Of a DNA stretch of 64,000 nucleotides, positions 18,483-26,500 are shown one piece after another (the stretch's first letter is position 1; the number at the start of each line of letters is the position of its first letter). This DNA comes from Tenuifilum sp. 4138str. Lineage in GTDB: Bacteria; Bacteroidota; Bacteroidia; Bacteroidales; Tenuifilaceae. The notes under the pieces were generated by a model. That model made no database searches. It was not told the origin of the DNA and worked only from the letters and a program-made list of their open reading frames with translations. The translations under genes and the position numbers were made by a program. The stretch covers positions 124,001-188,000 of the forward strand of contig NZ_JBGCUE010000001.1 of the NCBI RefSeq assembly GCF_041102575.1. The letters are read 5' to 3'.

Positions 18483-19805
18483 ATGCGCATTAAAAACATT
18501 CATAGGGTAAGCAATTTTGATAGGTTTGCCAAAAATCTGGCGTACGAGGTTGAAAACACCGATGTGGGTATTCTTCTTCGGGGATCTGATAGGTACACTA
18601 TACCGGAAACCAATTTTACCAGCCGTTTTCACCTTACTGCTGCATTAGGTGTTAGCTCGGCTTGCAGCCCAAATTCTAATCATTTTGATGAACTCGATGA
18701 GTTCCTAAGCGCTCATAATGATTGGGTTTTTGGGTATTTTACTTACGATCTTAAAAATCAACTCGAACACCTACAGTCCAATAACCCCGATGGAGTTGGT
18801 TTCCCCGATATGTTTTTCTTTGTACCCCGGATACTGATACTGGTCAATGGTGAAATTGCTGAGTTTCATTACCTTCAGCACGAAGTATCACAAGAAGAAG
18901 TAAGTGATTTGATTGATAGGTTAGAAGGTGACTTTGAGGAATTGGACCACAATGTGTCGGTTGTTTTCCGTTCCCATTATTCCTATAACGATTACTTGAA
19001 TACGGTTAACGCAGTTAAGCAGCACATTGCCCGGGGTGATGTTTACGAGTTGAATTTATGCCATGAATTCTTTGCTAACAATGTACGAATTATTCCTTAT
19101 GTTGTTTTCAATAGGCTTTACGACAGGTCGCCAACGCCTTTTGGTGCATTTCTTAGGGTAAACGATAAGTTTCTGATGTGTGCCAGTCCGGAGCGCTATT
19201 TGCGTCGCGATGGTGATTGGCTATTCAGCCAGCCAATTAAGGGTACAGCACCGCGAATGGAATCGGACGAGTCTGATCAGCAGGAGATATTTCGACTTAA
19301 AACCGATCCTAAGGAACGTGCTGAGAATGTAATGATTGTCGACTTGGTCAGAAACGATTTATCGCGGATAGCCAAGCGCGGGAGTGTTAGGGTAAATGAG
19401 CTTTGCGGGATTTACACATTCCCACAGGTGCACCAGATGATTTCAACCGTGTCGTGCGAGCTTGCCGATGGGCTGCGCCCAACCGATCCTTTTAGAGCCA
19501 CATTTCCGATGGGTTCAATGACTGGCGCTCCAAAAGTAAGGGCAATGGAACTAATTGAGAATTTTGAACGTTCCAAACGCGGGCTATACTCCGGTGCAGT
19601 TGGTTACTTTATGCCCAACGGCAATTTTGATTTTAACGTGGTAATTCGTAGCTTGCTTTATAATAGAAGCAATGGTTATTTGTCGTTTACAGTTGGTGGA
19701 GCAATAACCTTTAAGTCGCAACCCGAGGCTGAATACAGGGAGTGCTTAGTTAAGGCAAAAGCCATTTTAGAAACCCTAAACGCTCAGATAGATGCTGCAG
19801 AGTAA
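18483..19805 (+). CDS. pabB: Aminodeoxychorismate synthase component I
   Basis: PabB uses ammonia from PabA to convert chorismate to 4-amino-4-deoxychorismate for folate. The 440-residue product belongs to the chorismate-binding family; conserved parts lie in the C-terminal two thirds: QPIKGTAPR (about 250), DPKERAENVMIVDLVRNDL (about 278-296), and PMGSMTGAPKVRAMELI (about 341-357). The short N-terminal domain and lack of anthranilate-synthase regulatory motifs favour PabB over TrpE. A PabA glutaminase is not in the window. Its last 14 bases overlap tilS. Confidence 0.88.
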   Translation: MRIKNIHRVSNFDRFAKNLAYEVENTDVGILLRGSDRYTIPETNFTSRFHLTAALGVSSACSPNSNHFDELDEFLSAHNDWVFGYFTYDLKNQLEHLQSNNPDGVGFPDMFFFVPRILILVNGEIAEFHYLQHEVSQEEVSDLIDRLEGDFEELDHNVSVVFRSHYSYNDYLNTVNAVKQHIARGDVYELNLCHEFFANNVRIIPYVVFNRLYDRSPTPFGAFLRVNDKFLMCASPERYLRRDGDWLFSQPIKGTAPRMESDESDQQEIFRLKTDPKERAENVMIVDLVRNDLSRIAKRGSVRVNELCGIYTFPQVHQMISTVSCELADGLRPTDPFRATFPMGSMTGAPKVRAMELIENFERSKRGLYSGAVGYFMPNGNFDFNVVIRSLLYNRSNGYLSFTVGGAITFKSQPEAEYRECLVKAKAILETLNAQIDAAE

Positions 19806-21120
19806 AATGATCGATTTTGTTCGTGAGCACCAAATGGCAAATGACCAGGATAAAATCCTGGTAGGGGTTAGTGGTGGTATCGACTCGATGGTGCTATTGC
19901 ACCTATTGGTCCATGCCGGGTATAATGTTGGTGTTGCTCACTGCAACTTTAGCTTGCGGGGCGATGAATCGGATGCCGATGAACAGTTTGTTCGTTACCA
20001 TTGCCTGATGAATGGCTTACCGGTTCATACCATTAAGTTCGATACCTTGGAATATGCCAAGGAGAATGGCTTATCCATTCAGGTGGCTGCTCGGGAATTG
20101 CGTTATGCATACTTTGATGAGATTTGTAAGGAACATAAATACACCCGAATAGCCATAGCTCACAATCTAAATGATTCCGTTGAAACAGTGCTGCTAAACC
20201 TTAGTCGGGGAACTGGTTTAAGAGGGCTTACCGGAATCAAACCCGTAAACGGTAATATCATTCGCCCACTGCTTTTTGCTACCCGTGTTCAGGTTCAAGA
20301 GTATGCTGCATTACATAACATTTCGTATCGCGAGGATTCCAGTAACGCATCCGATAAGTACAAGCGTAACTATATTAGGCACAATGTTTTGCCTCTTTTG
20401 CGTGAGTTAAACCCCTCTGTCGATATCTCAATTTATCAAACCGCACAGCATCTTCGTGAGGCTCAGCTTATTGTTGATAGCTTTTTGACCCAATTACGTA
20501 AGGAAATTGTTAATGAAAATGGGGGTGTATTCTATATCGATATTGAAAAACTTAAGAACCAGGCCGCTGTCAATATTTTTTTAGTTGATTTTCTGTCGGA
20601 CTTTAATTTCACCCCTGCCATGACTACTGAGGTTTGCGAACTATTAGAATCGTCAATTGGCAAAAGGGTAGAGTCCGATACTCATGTAATTTTCCGCGAT
20701 AGGAATCACCTTATTTTACAGCAAAAACAAAAGAGGCAAAGCGTTGAATGTCAGATTGATGTCAACATAACTCAAATTGACCAACCTGTAAAATTAAGTT
20801 TGAGTAAACTTGATTACTCTCAAGGTTTTGTGTTTGGGAAAGATACAAAATACGCATATCTTGATCTGGAAAAACTCAAGTTTCCACTTACCATCAGACC
20901 ATGGCAACCTGGCGACCGGTTTATGCCTTTCGGCATGACCAGCTTTAAAAAGATTAGTGATTTCCTAGTTGACATCAAAATACCCCTTCCTGATAAGGAG
21001 AGGGTTTTTGTTCTGATCTCGGGAAACGAAATTGTATGGGTTATTGGTTACCGAATTGATAATAGGTTTAGGGTTGATGAGAATACCCGAAAGATATTAC
21101 TGATCAAATTTGATGAGTGA
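19792..21120 (+). CDS. tilS: tRNA(Ile)-lysidine synthase
   Basis: TilS attaches lysine to C34 of the CAU-anticodon tRNA-Ile so that it reads AUA. The 442-residue product has the PP-loop ATPase motif SGGIDS (about 30-35) and downstream NDSVETVLLNLSRGTGLRGL, then a C-terminal substrate-recognition domain with the TilS-type PWQPGDRFMPFGM. Start at 19792 inside the pabB end; a start at 19807 (six codons shorter, right after the pabB stop) is also possible. Overlap implies translational coupling. Confidence 0.94.
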   Translation: MLQSKMIDFVREHQMANDQDKILVGVSGGIDSMVLLHLLVHAGYNVGVAHCNFSLRGDESDADEQFVRYHCLMNGLPVHTIKFDTLEYAKENGLSIQVAARELRYAYFDEICKEHKYTRIAIAHNLNDSVETVLLNLSRGTGLRGLTGIKPVNGNIIRPLLFATRVQVQEYAALHNISYREDSSNASDKYKRNYIRHNVLPLLRELNPSVDISIYQTAQHLREAQLIVDSFLTQLRKEIVNENGGVFYIDIEKLKNQAAVNIFLVDFLSDFNFTPAMTTEVCELLESSIGKRVESDTHVIFRDRNHLILQQKQKRQSVECQIDVNITQIDQPVKLSLSKLDYSQGFVFGKDTKYAYLDLEKLKFPLTIRPWQPGDRFMPFGMTSFKKISDFLVDIKIPLPDKERVFVLISGNEIVWVIGYRIDNRFRVDENTRKILLIKFDE

Positions 21121-21128
21121 TTGCATGA

Positions 21129-23006
21129 CTACTCCTCAAATTCATTCAATTCCAACCAACGCATTTCTTTATCTTCGAGTAGTTTGGAAATTTCACTAAA
21201 CCTATTTGAAATGTCCATTAGCAGCTTAGCATCCTGAATGCCACCGTTGAGCAAACCTTCAATTTCTTTCTTTTCCTTTTCCAGTTTTTCTATTTCATCG
21301 GTAAGCTTTTCCAGCTCTTTCTTTTGGGCAAAGGTTAACTTACTCTTCTTCCTTTCAGGTTGGGGGCGTTTGCTTTCGGTTTTTCCTTTAGAGGAGGTTT
21401 GTTGTTCGGCATTACTTTTTTCCTGTTCCTTTGCCCATTCACGGTATTCAGAATAGTTGCCCGGAAATCCGCTAATTTCACCATTGCCCTCAAAAATCAA
21501 CAGGCCATCAACTAGCTTATCCATAAAATACCGGTCGTGCGAAACCACAACTACTACGCCAGGAAAGTTAATCAGATAATCCTCTAAAACATTGAGCGTA
21601 AAAATATCGAGGTCGTTGGTCGGCTCGTCGAGTATTAAAAAGTTAGGGTTTTGCATAAGCACTGTTAGCAGGTATAGCCTGCGCTTTTCGCCACCGCTTA
21701 GCTTACGAACCAGAGTGTGTTGCTTGTCGGGTGTAAATAGAAAGTTGTTTAGAAACTGCGATGCAGTTATAGTTTTACCATTAGCAAGGGTGATTACTTC
21801 AGCTATTTCTCGAACCACGTCAATAACCTTAACATCCTCGGGAATGTTCATTCCGCCCTGGCGGTAATATGCAATTTTTAGAGTTGCACCGGGGTCAATT
21901 GTTCCGGAATCGGGAGGGAGTGTTCCTGTAATCAGGTTAAGGAAGGTAGTTTTACCAGTGCCATTAGCACCAACTATACCAAGCCGTTCAAAGCGGTTGA
22001 AGGTGTAGCTGAAGTCATTAAGAATTACCTTGCTATCAAAACTTTTTGAAAGGTTATGTACCTCCATTATTTTTTTTCCTAAGCGCGAGGCGCTTACGCC
22101 AATTTCAACATCGTTGGAATGAATTTTTTGTTGTGCGGTTTCGCGGAGCTTGTAGAATGCATCAATTCTATACTTGGCTTTTGTTCCTCGTGCTTGCGGC
22201 ATGCGGCGCATCCATTCAGTTTCCCGTCGGAGTAAGTTGCTTGCTCTGTCAATTTCTGCCAGCTTTGCCCTAATTCGCTCATCGCGTTTCTCAATAAAAT
22301 AGGAATAGTTTCCGTTGTAAGTATAAACCTGCTTTTGATCTATCTCAATAATATCGGTACAAACGCGGTCAAGGAAATACCTGTCGTGGGTAACCATCAG
22401 CAATGTTTTTTGCGACCGTGTTAGGTAATCCTCCAACCATTCCACCATTTCAAGGTCGAGGTGGTTGGTTGGCTCATCGAGGATAAGCAGGTCAGGGTTA
22501 CTTATCAGCACCGCAGCAAGCGCAACTCGCTTGCGCTGTCCACCCGAAAGCAGTTGAACGGGTTGATTTATATCTGTAAGCTGAAAAACTGAGAGTATTT
22601 GCTTGGCCTTTTGTTCCCTATCCCAAATGTTAAGCCTGTCCATCTCGTCAATGGCATGCTGCAAGGCCATTTTATCGGTTGACTCAATAGCTTTTTCGTA
22701 ATTACGTATGGCAACCGAAATAGCATCATCGGCATTAAAAACATTTTCTAAAACCGATTTTGATAAATCGAGTTGGGGTTCCTGTGGTAGATAGCCAACG
22801 CTAATATCGTTACGTAGGGTTACCTTTCCGGAATCGGGTGTGTCATGTCCTGCAAGGATATTTAGTAATGTACTTTTACCAGTTCCATTTCTTGCTACTA
22901 GGGCTGTGCGCTGGTTTTGGAATAGGCTAAGCGATACATCGCTTAATACTTCCAAATCCCCAAACGACTTGTTTACATTCTCAGCTTGTAGGTAAATTAA
23001 TGCCAA
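21129..23006 (-). CDS. ABC-F family ATPase (Uup/EttA-like)
   Basis: ABC-F proteins have two ATPase domains and no membrane part; they act on the ribosome or in antibiotic protection. Domain 1: Walker A ARNGTGKST (its first Gly replaced by Ala), signature LSGGQRKRVALA, Walker B DLLILDEPTNHLDL. Domain 2: GANGTGKTT, LSGGEKRRL, NFLILDEPTNDLDI. A lysine/glutamate-rich coiled coil ends the protein, as in Uup. Open frame continues upstream to an ATG at 23072, but a TAACTTTG promoter box lies at 23028-23035 within it and homologues begin near LQAENVNKSFG, so a TTG start at 23006 is proposed. Confidence 0.9.
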   Translation of the reverse strand: MALIYLQAENVNKSFGDLEVLSDVSLSLFQNQRTALVARNGTGKSTLLNILAGHDTPDSGKVTLRNDISVGYLPQEPQLDLSKSVLENVFNADDAISVAIRNYEKAIESTDKMALQHAIDEMDRLNIWDREQKAKQILSVFQLTDINQPVQLLSGGQRKRVALAAVLISNPDLLILDEPTNHLDLEMVEWLEDYLTRSQKTLLMVTHDRYFLDRVCTDIIEIDQKQVYTYNGNYSYFIEKRDERIRAKLAEIDRASNLLRRETEWMRRMPQARGTKAKYRIDAFYKLRETAQQKIHSNDVEIGVSASRLGKKIMEVHNLSKSFDSKVILNDFSYTFNRFERLGIVGANGTGKTTFLNLITGTLPPDSGTIDPGATLKIAYYRQGGMNIPEDVKVIDVVREIAEVITLANGKTITASQFLNNFLFTPDKQHTLVRKLSGGEKRRLYLLTVLMQNPNFLILDEPTNDLDIFTLNVLEDYLINFPGVVVVVSHDRYFMDKLVDGLLIFEGNGEISGFPGNYSEYREWAKEQEKSNAEQQTSSKGKTESKRPQPERKKSKLTFAQKKELEKLTDEIEKLEKEKKEIEGLLNGGIQDAKLLMDISNRFSEISKLLEDKEMRWLELNEFEE

Positions 23007-23027
23007 AGTATTCTTTTTTTTGAGATG

Positions 23028-23035
23028 CAAAGTTA
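23028..23035 (-). promoter_or_regulatory. -7 promoter element for the ABC-F gene
   Basis: TAACTTTG on the minus strand, with TTTA 21 bases further upstream. It lies 21 bases before the proposed TTG start. Confidence 0.5.
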
Positions 23036-23072
23036 GTAATTTGTGCAACATTTGCTTAAACCGAATTGCCAT

Positions 23073-23255
23073 GAATTAACAAATCTATACGGGTTGATAA
23101 AAATGGGGAGATAGTCGGATTATTAGATGAATGAGTCGGAATGAATCGGAATAGTGGGAATATGATGAAGTTAGAAGAAGTTAGAGGAATAGTGGAAAGT
23201 GATCTGTTAAACCAAATTATAATGAATTTGCAAATCCATACGGGCTGATAAAATG
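23073..23255. repeat. Copy of the intergenic word-repeat, flanked by a 32-bp direct repeat
   Basis: Near-identical sequences at 23073-23105 and 23224-23255 (core ATACGGG(T/C)TGATAAA) bracket a block (23112-23200) that is the reverse complement of the 3711-3790 repeat, with the words in the same order. There is no gene between 23073 and 23343. Confidence 0.65.
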
Positions 23256-23320
23256 CTGATTCATAAATATTTTATTGGAGATTTGCCAGTGGAAATAAAA
23301 AAGGTTTAATCAATTTAATC

Positions 23321-23328
23321 TAATTTTG
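23321..23328 (+). promoter_or_regulatory. -7 promoter element for nth
   Basis: TAATTTTG overlaps the potential TTG start at 23326, so translation more likely begins at the ATG at 23344. Confidence 0.45.
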
Positions 23329-23343
23329 GGATTAAAGAGAAAT

Positions 23344-24003
23344 ATGATGAATTCAAAAAAGGAACTATACCGTTTTGTAATCGAGTATTTTGAGAAAACC
23401 CGCCCCATAGCCGAAACCGAATTGCATTACTCCAATCCTTATGAATTGCTTGTGGCAGTTATACTTAGCGCGCAATGCACCGATAAACGAGTAAATCTAA
23501 TTACACCAAATTTTTTCAAAAATTTTCCCGATGCTGTGAGTTTAGCAAACGCCAGCGTGGAAGATATTTACGAAATAATTAAAAGTTGCTCATACCCAAA
23601 CAGTAAGGCAAAGAATCTGCTAGGAATGGCCAAGGTTTTGGTGACTGAGTTTAATGGCGAGGTCCCTTCTGATATCAATCTTTTGCAACGCCTTCCGGGT
23701 GTTGGCCGTAAAACTGCCAATGTTATTGCATCGGTAGTGTTCGATAAACCAGCTATGGCTGTTGACACTCATGTGTTCCGTGTAGCAAATAGGATTGGTT
23801 TGGTAAGCAACGCCAAAACCCCACTTGCCGTTGAACGCCAGCTGATGGAAAACTTCCCCCTTGAACTTATTCCTAAAGCTCATCACTGGCTTATACTTCA
23901 CGGTAGGTATGTGTGTACTGCACGGAAACCCAAGTGTACAGAATGTGGTTTAACACTGGTTTGTAAGGAATACAAGAAAATCAGTAAAAAAGCAGAAAAA
24001 TAA
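23344..24003 (+). CDS. nth: Endonuclease III
   Basis: Nth is a DNA glycosylase/AP lyase that removes oxidised pyrimidines. The 219-residue product shows the helix-hairpin-helix LPGVGRKTANVI with the catalytic Lys, the catalytic Asp in AVDTHVFRVANRIG, and the C-terminal 4Fe-4S loop with Cys spacing C-x6-C-x2-C-x5-C (CTARKPKCTECGLTLVC). Start at ATG 23344 (or 23347) because the upstream TTG lies in the promoter. Confidence 0.96.
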   Translation: MMNSKKELYRFVIEYFEKTRPIAETELHYSNPYELLVAVILSAQCTDKRVNLITPNFFKNFPDAVSLANASVEDIYEIIKSCSYPNSKAKNLLGMAKVLVTEFNGEVPSDINLLQRLPGVGRKTANVIASVVFDKPAMAVDTHVFRVANRIGLVSNAKTPLAVERQLMENFPLELIPKAHHWLILHGRYVCTARKPKCTECGLTLVCKEYKKISKKAEK

Positions 24004-24030
24004 AAAGGGACGCATTAGCATCCCTTTCCT
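24004..24030. terminator. Bidirectional terminator between nth and the 24049 gene
   Basis: AAAGGGA (24004-24010) pairs with TCCCTTT (24021-24027), with an inner GC/GC pair around ATTA and one mismatch. It sits between convergent genes. Confidence 0.7.
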
Positions 24031-24048
24031 TAACTTATCGGGTAGGTA

Positions 24049-24705
24049 TTATAGCTTTACAATTGCACCTATTGTAATAAAACCTGTGGTTGCAATGGCA
24101 TCGAGGTTAGCGCCAACTCCAAAAGTATTGGTGATGTTGGTTGTGTTGTTATCTTTAACAGAAACACGGTTAAAGTTAAGGTTAAGTCCACCAATTACAG
24201 CTTCAAGCTCAACTTTATCAGTCAATTTATATGAAATGCCTGGAAATGCCGATATCCCAATGGTGGTTGTTTTAGGGCCAGTTGTGGTTGTTGAACCAAC
24301 CTTATTTTTTTCCACGCCATACGAAAAACCTAAATTCCCTTGAGCAAAAACCGAAAATTTGTTTAGGGAAAAGGCGTAGTAACGGGCAAACGGCGTTAAC
24401 CCAAATGTTGTAGTTCTATCAATTTCTTCAGGGGTGCCAGGCGTTTTCTCACTTTGTAGGTTAAAACCTAGTATGGCTCCAACTGCAAGCTTTTCGGATA
24501 GGAAGATTCCTGCTTTGGGGGCTAGTGAGAAGCTGGTTTGTGTAACCTTGTCAACGGAAGTGTTGCCATTTTCAATTTTTCCGCCAGTGGTGTTAAATCC
24601 AACGCTACCACCAACAAAAATTTGAGCAAACAGTCCTGTTGTGGCAAATAATAATAACGAACTAATTACTACTCTTTTAATGGCTATGTTTTTAAAAGTT
24701 CGCAC
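24049..24705 (-). CDS. Small outer-membrane beta-barrel protein
   Basis: The 218-residue product has a signal peptide (cleavage after LFAQ, about residue 28). The mature part starts IFVGGSVGFNTTGG and alternates strands rich in Phe, Gly and Thr, ending in GAIVKL as in eight-stranded OmpX/OmpW-like barrels of Bacteroidota. The function is unknown; such barrels are often structural or adhesive. No operon partner; a hairpin separates it from convergent nth. Confidence 0.78.
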   Translation of the reverse strand: MRTFKNIAIKRVVISSLLLFATTGLFAQIFVGGSVGFNTTGGKIENGNTSVDKVTQTSFSLAPKAGIFLSEKLAVGAILGFNLQSEKTPGTPEEIDRTTTFGLTPFARYYAFSLNKFSVFAQGNLGFSYGVEKNKVGSTTTTGPKTTTIGISAFPGISYKLTDKVELEAVIGGLNLNFNRVSVKDNNTTNITNTFGVGANLDAIATTGFITIGAIVKL

Positions 24706-24761
24706 TAAATTATTGCTTTTTTAATTATTTGCCATGTTAAATAGTGTTGTGTTCAAAATTT

Positions 24762-24801
24762 ATTGAAATTACATTACTTGAATTGAAATTACATTACTTG
24801 A
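24762..24801. repeat. Exact 20-bp tandem duplication
   Basis: Two identical 20-base units (24762-24781 and 24782-24801). The second contains the last codon and stop of the DUF4153-like gene. Confidence 0.9.
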
Positions 24802-26041
24802 AGTTGAATATAAAGGGCAGAATAAATACCACAAAAATCAGCCATATTCCATAGTAGGGTAAAAATTTGGCCGTTACTTGCTCAATAATGGTTAAGTGTT
24901 GTTTTTTTCGTATCACTCTCAATAAATTGGTTAGGATTAAAATTAAATGGGTGAAAAATAGAAGGTTCGATCCTATTACAGCTAGCCGGTTAGGTGTTAT
25001 GCCATACTCTGTAATCCTATAAAGAATAGCCAGTAACGCTACAACATTTATTAGCAAAGCTATTGTTGAAAGAGCAGTGAAAATGATTGTGTAATAATTA
25101 TTTGTTGAGTTGTTAACTCTTTCTGAAATTGAAAAAATCACCAATGCAACAACTCCAATAAGCATTGCATTGAAAATAATTAGAAAATCCCTATTAATAA
25201 AAGGATTGCTTCCTTTTGCTATTATGCTGATAAGGTATATTATGAGTGTTATTAGTATTAGTGGGCTAAAAATATTGGCAATTATAGTAACAATTTTATT
25301 TGATAGGTATTCAAATTTATTTATCAGATATGTGCAAATTATTGGAACGGAAACTACTCCAGGTATAACAATTAGTTCAAAATAAATTTTTTCAACGTTT
25401 ATTCCAATAGCGCTAAACAACCCAATGGTAAAAGCAGTTAGGATCATTCCTGCTATTGCAAAAATGCCAAACAAAACGGCTAAGTCGCCATTATACTTTA
25501 TAAACTCAATTCGTTTTTCATTGTTTTTTAGTTCGAACTCTGAGAACACTATGCCAAAAATGAACCAAAGAAGTATGGGTAAATGGAGGTATATCAGGGT
25601 TGTAGAGCTACTTTCCGTTTTTGGCAGAACATTTACATAAATTGCAGAAATAATAAAAAAACCAACGATTGCTGCAGTTTTTTTTTGGTTGATATTTTTT
25701 AGTATGGCCGTGTAAAGGGTTACTCCAAGGAGAGCCGTTAGCGCAAGGTTCCGTTCGTAAAAATTATTTTCATGTGGATTAAACCCAAACAACCAAGGAA
25801 TTAACATGATAATACTGACTATCAAACAGGGAATTAAAACATATGTAATTTCTTTTAGGTTTACATTGAACAGTATTTTATTATTGGCGGTTAGCCTAGT
25901 AAACCAAAATTTTGCTAATGGAATGCTTGATATTTCAGGGTAAATGCTGAAAAAGGCTTTTTCAAAACCTTTTCTGTTCTTTCTGTAAAGTTGCTCAAGC
26001 ACTTCAGGATTGTCGAGGTTGTTCCTAATTGAGTTTTCCAT
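24794..26041 (-). CDS. DUF4153-like multi-pass membrane protein
   Basis: The 415-residue product has a soluble N-terminus (about 1-65) and then roughly ten hydrophobic segments, including a first near residues 68-90. The RITEYGITPNRLAVIGSN segment near residue 345 resembles the conserved core of DUF4153 proteins. The function is unknown. Codon use is AT-rich compared with its neighbours, as expected for a membrane protein. Its C-terminus lies in a 20-bp tandem duplication. Confidence 0.68.
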   Translation of the reverse strand: MENSIRNNLDNPEVLEQLYRKNRKGFEKAFFSIYPEISSIPLAKFWFTRLTANNKILFNVNLKEITYVLIPCLIVSIIMLIPWLFGFNPHENNFYERNLALTALLGVTLYTAILKNINQKKTAAIVGFFIISAIYVNVLPKTESSSTTLIYLHLPILLWFIFGIVFSEFELKNNEKRIEFIKYNGDLAVLFGIFAIAGMILTAFTIGLFSAIGINVEKIYFELIVIPGVVSVPIICTYLINKFEYLSNKIVTIIANIFSPLILITLIIYLISIIAKGSNPFINRDFLIIFNAMLIGVVALVIFSISERVNNSTNNYYTIIFTALSTIALLINVVALLAILYRITEYGITPNRLAVIGSNLLFFTHLILILTNLLRVIRKKQHLTIIEQVTAKFLPYYGIWLIFVVFILPFIFNFK

Positions 26042-26128
26042 TGTGAGGCGATTTTTTGGTTAACGCCAATATAAGTAAATTATTGTGAAGTGAGTTAGAA
26101 TGAATTCCAAAAAGTGATGCACTTCAAG

Positions 26129-26350
26129 TTAGTTCTGCTACACTCCATGATCCCTCGGGCAATGCTGATTATGGCTACTTTATTGATCAAAGAAAGCCAG
26201 TCTTGAGTGGACTGGCTTAACCAAGTGACCCCGGAGGGATTAGTTCCGCTACGCTCCATGATCCCTCGGGCAATGCTGATTATGGCTACTTTATTGAACA
26301 AAGAAAGCCAGTCTTGAGTGGACTGGCTTAACTAAGTGACCCCGGAGGGA
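26129..26350. repeat. 111-bp tandem duplication containing the tRNA-Arg 3' end and terminator
   Basis: Copy 1 is 26129-26239 and copy 2 is 26240-26350, with about four differences. Each copy ends with the 3' part of the tRNA-Arg gene, so copy 1 leaves a 16-base tRNA tail at 26226-26241 without the rest of the tRNA. A faint earlier remnant (AAGTGA before 26129) suggests an older third junction. Confidence 0.85.
26305..26329 (-). terminator. Terminator after tRNA-Arg
   Basis: On the minus strand a 9-bp stem AAGCCAGTC/GACTGGCTT with a 7-base loop is followed by TCTTTG. A second identical copy lies in the other repeat unit at 26194-26218. Confidence 0.75.
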
Positions 26351-26410
26351 TTCAAACCCCCGACTTTCAGAACCGGAATCTGACGTTCTATTCAGCTGAA
26401 CTACGGGGCC
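26337..26410 (-). tRNA. tRNA-Arg(CCG)
   Basis: Minus strand. The acceptor stem GGCCCCG pairs with CGGGGTC (one G-U), the discriminator is A, and CCA is not encoded. The anticodon arm TCAGA-TTCCGGT-TCTGA gives anticodon CCG (reads CGG, arginine). The T arm carries GGTTTGAATCC-type loop sequence. All four arms fold. Confidence 0.92.
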
Positions 26411-26468
26411 ATTTATTTCCTGCAAAGATATATCTGTTTAGCCATTTTTACAACTACTTTTTTAGTAT

Positions 26469-26476
26469 TACCTTTG
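26469..26476 (+). promoter_or_regulatory. -7 promoter element for the esterase gene
   Basis: TACCTTTG 24 bases before the ATG at 26501; a weak TTTT at the -33 position. Confidence 0.45.
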
Positions 26477-26500
26477 TTTTTAATGTAAACTATTCTAAGA

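Noticed and set aside
23007-23072. N-terminal extension of the ABC-F protein
   Set aside because: Contains the promoter box and has no counterpart in the family as I know it.
26095-26301. Open frame over the tandem duplication by tRNA-Arg
   Set aside because: It only translates the repeat units twice; no start signal or family resemblance.
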